DNA of 11,205 nucleotides from Parvibaculum sp964560165. Lineage in GTDB: Bacteria > Pseudomonadota > Alphaproteobacteria > Parvibaculales > Parvibaculaceae. Positions 6,906 through 11,205 of this stretch are shown here, in pieces. The stretch covers positions 1 to 11,205 of the forward strand of contig CAZLLB010000100.1 of the NCBI GenBank assembly GCA_964560165.1. The letters are read 5' to 3'. Within the stretch, counting starts at the first letter, position 1. Every line of letters starts with the position of its first letter. Below the pieces are notes generated by a model. It saw nothing but the letters and a program-made list of their open reading frames with translations, was not told the origin of the DNA and ran no database searches. A program made the position numbers and the translations under genes.

Positions 6906-8180
6906 ATGACGGATAGCAAATCAAAGATGGGGGATGTGTGGCTGGCGCCCGGTGTGCGCACGCCTTTTGCAAAAGGTGGCGGGGCTTTCGTCAAGCAGTC
7001 GGCCATGTCGTTGTCGATCCCCGTCGCGCAAGCCATGCACAAGAAGGCGCGGCCCGATTTTCTGGTCTGGGGTGAGGTCATCCCCGATCCCACCATGTCC
7101 AATATCGCGCGCGAACTTGTCTATGAAGCTGGCCTCGATCCGACCATTCCGGCTTTTTCGACCGTGCTGGCCTGCTCGACGAGTTTCGTCGGCGTCATTC
7201 AGGCGGCGGGCATGATCGGCCATGGCGGCTCGCATCTCGCCCTTGTCGGCGGCGTCGATACGATGAGCCATGTTCCGATCTCAATGAAGACGGAGGCGGC
7301 GGACCGCATCATTGCGCAATTTTCCAAAGACCCGGCGGCGGCTCTGGCGGCGCTTTCGAAGATCAATCCCGACGATCTCAATCTGCCGACCGGCGGCTGG
7401 GCCAACAAGCAGAGCGGAAAGTCGCAAGGCGAGCACACGGAAGATACAGCCAAGCATTTTTCCATTTCGCGCGAGGAGCAGGATCGGCGCGCGCTTCTCA
7501 GTCATCAAGGTGCAATCAAAGGGCAGGATTCAGGTTTCTTCGATGATCTCATCATCCCCGTTGCCGGTGTCGATCACGATACGATCCCGCGCCGTGACAC
7601 ATCGCTGGAGAAACTTGCGAAACTGCCGCCCGCCTTCGACCGCACAAGCGGAAAGGGCACACTGACGGCGGGCAATTCCTCGCCCATTACCGATGGCGCG
7701 GCATCGATCTGGGTCGGCGACAGTGCCGGACTGAAACGCCTCGGCAATCCGAAAGCGGTGAAGCTCGTCGATTGGGAAATGGCGGCGATGCGCTATGGCG
7801 AGGAAGGAATTCTCATGGCACCCGCCCGCGCCATTCCGCGTCTGCTGGCGCGCCACAAGCTCACATTTTCCGACATTGCGCTTTGGGAAATTCACGAAGC
7901 CTTCGCGGCGCAGGTGCTCGCCACCATCAAGGCGGCGTCCGATCCCGCCTATCGCCGTGAGAAGGCGGGTGTCGATTTCGAGCTTGGCGCATTCCCCTGG
8001 GAGCGGGTCAATCCCAATGGCGGCTCTCTTTCCATCGGGCATCCTTTCGCTGCAACCGGCGCGCGCATTCTCAGCCAGGCGGCGAAGGAATTGAGCGCCA
8101 TGCCTTCGGGTTCGCTCGCCATCGCCTCGGTTTGCGCCGATGGCGGACAGGGAACCGTGGCGCTGCTTGAGGCGGCGTAG
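6906..8180 (+). CDS. Thiolase family protein (acetyl-CoA acyltransferase-like)
   Basis: This encodes 424 residues from the ATG at 6906, preceded by a strong AAAGGAGA 5 bases upstream. The thiolase-fold active site is complete: nucleophile Cys90 in LACSTSF, His330 in IHEAFAAQVLA, His379 in GGSLSIGHPFAATGAR, and the second Cys410 in SVCADGGQG. The HEAFA form in place of the commoner NEAFA is typical of FadI/trifunctional-enzyme beta-type thiolases, which act in beta-oxidation on 3-ketoacyl-CoA. The N-terminal stretch before Cys90 is compact: GVRTPFAKGGGAF at 16-28 leads quickly to GEVIPDPTMSNIAREL at 56-71. The nucleophile is followed by STS rather than GSG, so this is a divergent branch and chain-length preference is uncertain. 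It most likely cleaves 3-ketoacyl-CoA with CoA; condensation or a sterol-carrier-type thiolase role is less likely. It is divergent from the aldehyde dehydrogenase gene and codirectional with the acyl-CoA synthetase gene. Confidence 0.92.
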   Translation: MTDSKSKMGDVWLAPGVRTPFAKGGGAFVKQSAMSLSIPVAQAMHKKARPDFLVWGEVIPDPTMSNIARELVYEAGLDPTIPAFSTVLACSTSFVGVIQAAGMIGHGGSHLALVGGVDTMSHVPISMKTEAADRIIAQFSKDPAAALAALSKINPDDLNLPTGGWANKQSGKSQGEHTEDTAKHFSISREEQDRRALLSHQGAIKGQDSGFFDDLIIPVAGVDHDTIPRRDTSLEKLAKLPPAFDRTSGKGTLTAGNSSPITDGAASIWVGDSAGLKRLGNPKAVKLVDWEMAAMRYGEEGILMAPARAIPRLLARHKLTFSDIALWEIHEAFAAQVLATIKAASDPAYRREKAGVDFELGAFPWERVNPNGGSLSIGHPFAATGARILSQAAKELSAMPSGSLAIASVCADGGQGTVALLEAA

Positions 8181-8198
8181 GGCTTGAGCAAAAATTGC

Positions 8199-8228
8199 CG
8201 GGCGGCGCGCCAAAGACGTGGCCGCCCG
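8199..8228 (+). repeat. Inverted repeat after the thiolase gene
   Basis: CGGGCGGC (8199-8206) and GCCGCCCG (8221-8228) form a perfect 8-bp GC stem with a 14-base loop, starting 18 bases after the thiolase stop. No T-run follows, so it is at best a weak terminator. The rest of the 178-base gap up to the ligase start holds a CCTAGG palindrome (8256-8261) and a 5-bp GGCGC/GCGCC repeat around a T-rich loop (8268-8288). A ligase promoter may lie here, but I cannot point to clear boxes. Confidence 0.45.
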
Positions 8229-8358
8229 CGCATTGGCCTCCCAAAGAACGGTTTACCTAGGGTCGATGGCGCTTTTTTCGCTTGCGCCGCGACGGTCCGC
8301 GCGCCCATTCTCCGCTCAAACTAACAAAATCTGATCTGAGGGAGTGCGTAAGAGAACT

Positions 8359-10110
8359 ATGTCTGCATCGCAAACACCGAAACCGGCCTGGCCGGCCATG
8401 ACTATCGCGGAAGCCCATGCCTTTCTGACGGCTCCCGGCATCCCCTTCGAGATGGAAGAGAAAGTCATTCGCGGCGTCAAAACGCGCGTATGGAAAAACG
8501 CCCCGCCGACCTTGCGCGAAGCCTTCCTCGCCGGTCGCGCGCATGGCGACAAGACCTTCCTCGTCTATGAAGATGATCGCGCAACCTTTGAGACCTTTGC
8601 GCGTGCCACCATTACTTTCGCACACGAGTTGATCGCGCAGGGCGTCAAGAAAGGCGACCGCGTCGCCATCGTCATGCGCAACCTGCCGGAATGGCCGGTG
8701 GTATTTTATGGCGCGGCGCTTGTGGGTGCCATCATCACGCCGCTCAATGCCTGGTGGACTGGTCCCGAGCTTGAATATGGTCTCGTGGATTCAGGAGCCA
8801 AGATTCTCATCGTCGATGCCGAGCGCCTTGAGCGTTTGGGGGAACATCTCGGCAATTGCCCGGATCTGACCCGTGTCTATGTGGCGCGTGCGCGCGACGA
8901 AGTTGCCGATCCGCTTGTCGTCAAACTCGAAGACGTTTTCGGTAAGGTGAATGACTGGAACAAGCTTGCCGACAAGCCGCTGCCCGATGTAGCGCTCGAT
9001 CCTGAAGATGATGCGACGATCTTTTACACGTCGGGCACCACGGGCAAGCCCAAGGGAGCGCTCGGCACGCATCGTAATATCGTGTCCAACATCATGGCGT
9101 CGGGCATTTCGGCGGCGCGCACTTATTTGCGGCGCGGAGAAATGCCGCCCCAACCCGATCCAAATGCGCCGCAAAAATCGACGCTGATATCGGTGCCATT
9201 CTTTCACGTGACGGGTTGCAACGCGATCATGTCGCCCTCGCTCTTTGGTGGCGCGAAGCTCGTCATGATACGCAAGTGGGATGCCGAGCTTGCGATGCAG
9301 CTCATCGAGCGTGAGAAGATCACCGGTGCGGGCGGTGTGCCAACCATCGCCTGGCAGTTGATCGAGCACCCAAATCGTTCGAAATACGATCTGTCCTCGC
9401 TCGAAGGCGTTTCTTATGGCGGTGCGCCGTCGGCGGCTGAGCTTGTTCGCAAGATCAAGGAAACCTTTCCCAAGTCGCAGCCCGGCAATGGTTGGGGCAT
9501 GACGGAAACTTCCGCGACCTTCACCAATCATCAGGGTGAGGATTATGAGAACCGCCCGACGAGCTGCGGTCCCTGCGTTCCGGTTTGCGAGATGAAAATC
9601 CTCGGCCCCAATGGCGAAATTCTCGGCCCCAATGAAGTGGGTGAGCTTTACGGCAAGGGCCCGAACGTCGTGAAGGAATATTGGAACAAGCCCGAAGCGA
9701 CGGCGCAGACCTTCATCGACGGCTGGGTGCGCACAGGCGATCTGGCGCGTATCGACGAAGAGGGTTTTTGCTACATCATCGACCGGGCAAAGGACATGCT
9801 CATTCGCGGTGGCGAGAATATCTACTGCGTCGAAGTCGAGAACACGCTCTACGAACATCCCGCCGTCATGGATGCGGCGATTGTCGCGGTGCCTCATCGC
9901 ACGCTCGGCGAAGAGCCGGGCGCGGTCGTTCACCTGAAGCCGGGCGCGAGCGCCACCGAGGAAGAGCTTCGCCATTTCGTGGCTGAGCGTCTTGCCGCCT
10001 TCAAGGTGCCGGTCAAGGTCGTCTTCTGGCCTGAAACCTTGCCGCGCAACGCCAATGGCAAGATTCTCAAGACGGAACTGAAGAAGATCTTCGCCGAAGT
10101 TCCGGCCTGA
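8359..10110 (+). CDS. Class I adenylate-forming acyl-CoA synthetase (AMP-binding ligase)
   Basis: This encodes 583 residues from the ATG at 8359 (MSASQTPKPAW), with AAGAGA 4 bases before it. An in-frame GTG at 8344 would add five residues, but the AGGGAG there overlaps it, which is too close to serve it. Numbered from 8359, the family cores are present: the phosphate-binding loop IFYTSGTTGKPKG (221-233), GWGMTETS (378-385), the RTGD motif (458-461) with Asp460 contacting ribose, the hinge region DRAKD (475-479) with GGENIY after it, and the C-terminal catalytic Lys568 in NGKILK. It activates a carboxylic acid with ATP and CoA to acyl-CoA, AMP and pyrophosphate in the cytoplasm. The architecture resembles medium/long-chain fatty-acid ligases with a linker between the P-loop and FFHVTG (residues about 250-275) rich in Pro. 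The acid is unknown; the adjacent thiolase suggests beta-oxidation of the product. The gene ends with a hairpin. Confidence 0.95.
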   Translation: MSASQTPKPAWPAMTIAEAHAFLTAPGIPFEMEEKVIRGVKTRVWKNAPPTLREAFLAGRAHGDKTFLVYEDDRATFETFARATITFAHELIAQGVKKGDRVAIVMRNLPEWPVVFYGAALVGAIITPLNAWWTGPELEYGLVDSGAKILIVDAERLERLGEHLGNCPDLTRVYVARARDEVADPLVVKLEDVFGKVNDWNKLADKPLPDVALDPEDDATIFYTSGTTGKPKGALGTHRNIVSNIMASGISAARTYLRRGEMPPQPDPNAPQKSTLISVPFFHVTGCNAIMSPSLFGGAKLVMIRKWDAELAMQLIEREKITGAGGVPTIAWQLIEHPNRSKYDLSSLEGVSYGGAPSAAELVRKIKETFPKSQPGNGWGMTETSATFTNHQGEDYENRPTSCGPCVPVCEMKILGPNGEILGPNEVGELYGKGPNVVKEYWNKPEATAQTFIDGWVRTGDLARIDEEGFCYIIDRAKDMLIRGGENIYCVEVENTLYEHPAVMDAAIVAVPHRTLGEEPGAVVHLKPGASATEEELRHFVAERLAAFKVPVKVVFWPETLPRNANGKILKTELKKIFAEVPA

Positions 10111-10118
10111 TCATGCAG

Positions 10119-10156
10119 AGCGGCGGGGATGATGCTCTTTGCTCATTCCCGCCGTT
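10119..10156. terminator. Probable terminator between convergent ligase and glutamate-synthase-like genes
   Basis: Arms 10121-10132 (CGGCGGGGATGA) and 10143-10154 (TCATTCCCGCCG) pair over 12 bp with one G-T wobble, and two more pairs can form inside and outside. On the plus strand TTTCTTCTCC follows, a modest T-rich tail that fits termination of the ligase transcript. The minus side lacks a good T-run, so ending of the opposite gene here is less sure. It fills the gap between the two stops (10110 and 10169). Confidence 0.72.
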
Positions 10157-10168
10157 TCTTCTCCGCTA

Positions 10169-11205
10169 TCAGGCGCGTAGTGCGTCGAAACTATCGGAGC
10201 GCGCCATCGCCCAGCTTGCCTTGTAGAACTCACTCAGGCTTTCGGCATTGTCGAGCAGAGCGCCCGGCGTGACAAAATAATAAACCTGCGAGAATAATCT
10301 CATCTCCGTTGAGCTGATGCGGCGAACGAGATGGTGCGGTCCGATATCCTGCGGATGCGTCAGCCCTGCTGCGGCGAGCATCTGGGCCAGAGCCTGCAAT
10401 GTGTTGCGATGAAAATTTGCTACGCGTTCGGCTTTGTCCGGCACGACGAGCGCGCGCTGGCGCAGCTTGTCCTGCGTCGCAACGCCCGTCGGGCATTTAT
10501 TGGTGTGGCAGCTTCGCGACTGGATGCAGCCGATGGCGAACATGAAGCCGCGCGCCGCATTCACCCAATCGGCACCTATCGCCATTGTGCTTGCTATGTC
10601 GAAGGCGCTGATGATCTTGCCACTGGCGCCGATGCGGATTTTGTCGCGCAGTCCTGCGCCGGTCAGCGTGTTGTGAACGAGTAGCAGACCTTCGCGCAGC
10701 GGCATACCGAGGTGATCTGTGAACTCGAAAGGTGCTGCGCCGGTGCCGCCTTCGCCGCCATCGACCACGATGAAATCCGGCGTGATGCCCGTTTCGAGCA
10801 TCGCCTTGACGATGCCCATGAACTCCCACGGATGGCCGATGCAGAGCTTGAAGCCGACCGGCTTGCCGCCCGAAAGCTCACGAAGTCGCGCGATGAAGCG
10901 CATCAATTCGACAGGCGTGTCGAAGGCTTTGTGGCGCGACGGCGAGATGCAATCCTCACCCTCGGCGACGCCGCGCGCATGAGCGATCTCCGCCGATACT
11001 TTCGCGCCGGGTAGAATGCCGCCATGACCAGGCTTGGCACCCTGGCTTAATTTTATTTCGATCATTTTGACCTGATCGCTCGCGGCATTTGCCTTGAAGC
11101 GCTCAGGGTCGAAACCGCCATCGGCTGTACGACAACCGAAATAGCCGCTGCCGATTTCCCAGATGAGATCGCCGCCGAATTCGCGGTGATGCGCGCTGAT
11201 GCCGC
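10169..11205 (-). CDS. FMN-binding glutamate synthase family protein, C-terminal part (5' end outside window)
   Basis: The minus frame is open from the right edge to the TGA at 10171-10169, giving 345 visible residues with no start; the ATG at 11065 is internal because family sequence continues before it (IWEIGSGYFGCR, then DGGFDPERFKANAASDQVKM). Motifs match the central FMN domain of glutamate synthase large subunit: KLSQGAKPGHGGILPG, VDGGEGGTGAAP, IGASGKI, and a [3Fe-4S] motif C-x5-C-x4-C in CIQSRSCHTNKCPTGVATQ (codons about 10493-10528). These stand-alone proteins, about 500-550 residues, lack the glutamine amidotransferase domain of GltB, so they may use ammonia, or act on another substrate as an FMN/Fe-S oxidoreductase; the true reaction is often unclear. 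It faces the ligase across a hairpin and is a separate unit. A link to ammonia from the amidase is possible but unproven. Confidence 0.92.
   Translation of the reverse strand, partial: GISAHHREFGGDLIWEIGSGYFGCRTADGGFDPERFKANAASDQVKMIEIKLSQGAKPGHGGILPGAKVSAEIAHARGVAEGEDCISPSRHKAFDTPVELMRFIARLRELSGGKPVGFKLCIGHPWEFMGIVKAMLETGITPDFIVVDGGEGGTGAAPFEFTDHLGMPLREGLLLVHNTLTGAGLRDKIRIGASGKIISAFDIASTMAIGADWVNAARGFMFAIGCIQSRSCHTNKCPTGVATQDKLRQRALVVPDKAERVANFHRNTLQALAQMLAAAGLTHPQDIGPHHLVRRISSTEMRLFSQVYYFVTPGALLDNAESLSEFYKASWAMARSDSFDALRA

Noticed and set aside
7530..8213. 227-codon minus-strand frame opposite the thiolase
   Set aside because: It is a codon-bias shadow of the thiolase; composition is Arg-rich and it lacks family features.
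8199..8288. Riboswitch or small RNA in the thiolase-ligase gap
   Set aside because: Only two short inverted repeats are present with no recognisable aptamer core or promoter-terminator pair, so a structured RNA cannot be supported.
8791..9975. 394-codon open frame on the minus strand opposite the acyl-CoA ligase
   Set aside because: It is antisense to a gene with all family motifs, its product is rich in Arg/His with no recognisable domain, and long antisense frames are expected in GC-rich DNA.

Overview
The window is GC-rich and densely coded on both strands. Protein styles throughout suggest a free-living alphaproteobacterium, perhaps Rhodobiaceae/Parvibaculum-like, but that placement is a low-confidence impression. 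I see no tRNA, rRNA, insertion sequence, phage gene or CRISPR array. Base and codon use look even across the window, so nothing points to recent transfer.

Layout. Plus strand, 1-3706: the 3' end of a DUF1302 outer-membrane protein gene (cut by the left edge), a DUF1329 exported protein gene 36 bases later, and an MFS permease gene placed just after a strong UUCG-capped hairpin. Minus strand, 6807-3707: a possible 44-codon small ORF, an NAD(P)-dependent aldehyde dehydrogenase gene and an amidase-signature hydrolase gene, apparently one transcription unit. The MFS and amidase stop codons abut head-on within one TGATCA palindrome. A 98-base divergent region (6808-6905) separates this unit from plus-strand genes for a thiolase (6906-8180) and a class I acyl-CoA synthetase (8359-10110). 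A hairpin then separates the ligase from a convergent FMN/[3Fe-4S] glutamate-synthase-like gene that runs off the right edge.

How they may work together (inference). The set fits uptake and breakdown of a hydrophobic amide, aldehyde or carboxylic acid. DUF1302/DUF1329 would act at the outer membrane and periplasm, and the MFS protein at the inner membrane. The amidase and aldehyde dehydrogenase would both yield carboxylic acids, the AMP-forming ligase would make acyl-CoA, and the thiolase would cleave 3-ketoacyl-CoA. The substrate cannot be read from the sequence. The glutamate-synthase-like gene could relate to the ammonia an amidase releases, but it may be an unrelated neighbour.

No gene here is of an unknown kind. 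The less ordinary points are the small coupled ORF before the aldehyde dehydrogenase, the hairpin jammed against the MFS start, the intercistronic hairpin that swallows an alternative amidase start, and the overall gene grouping.
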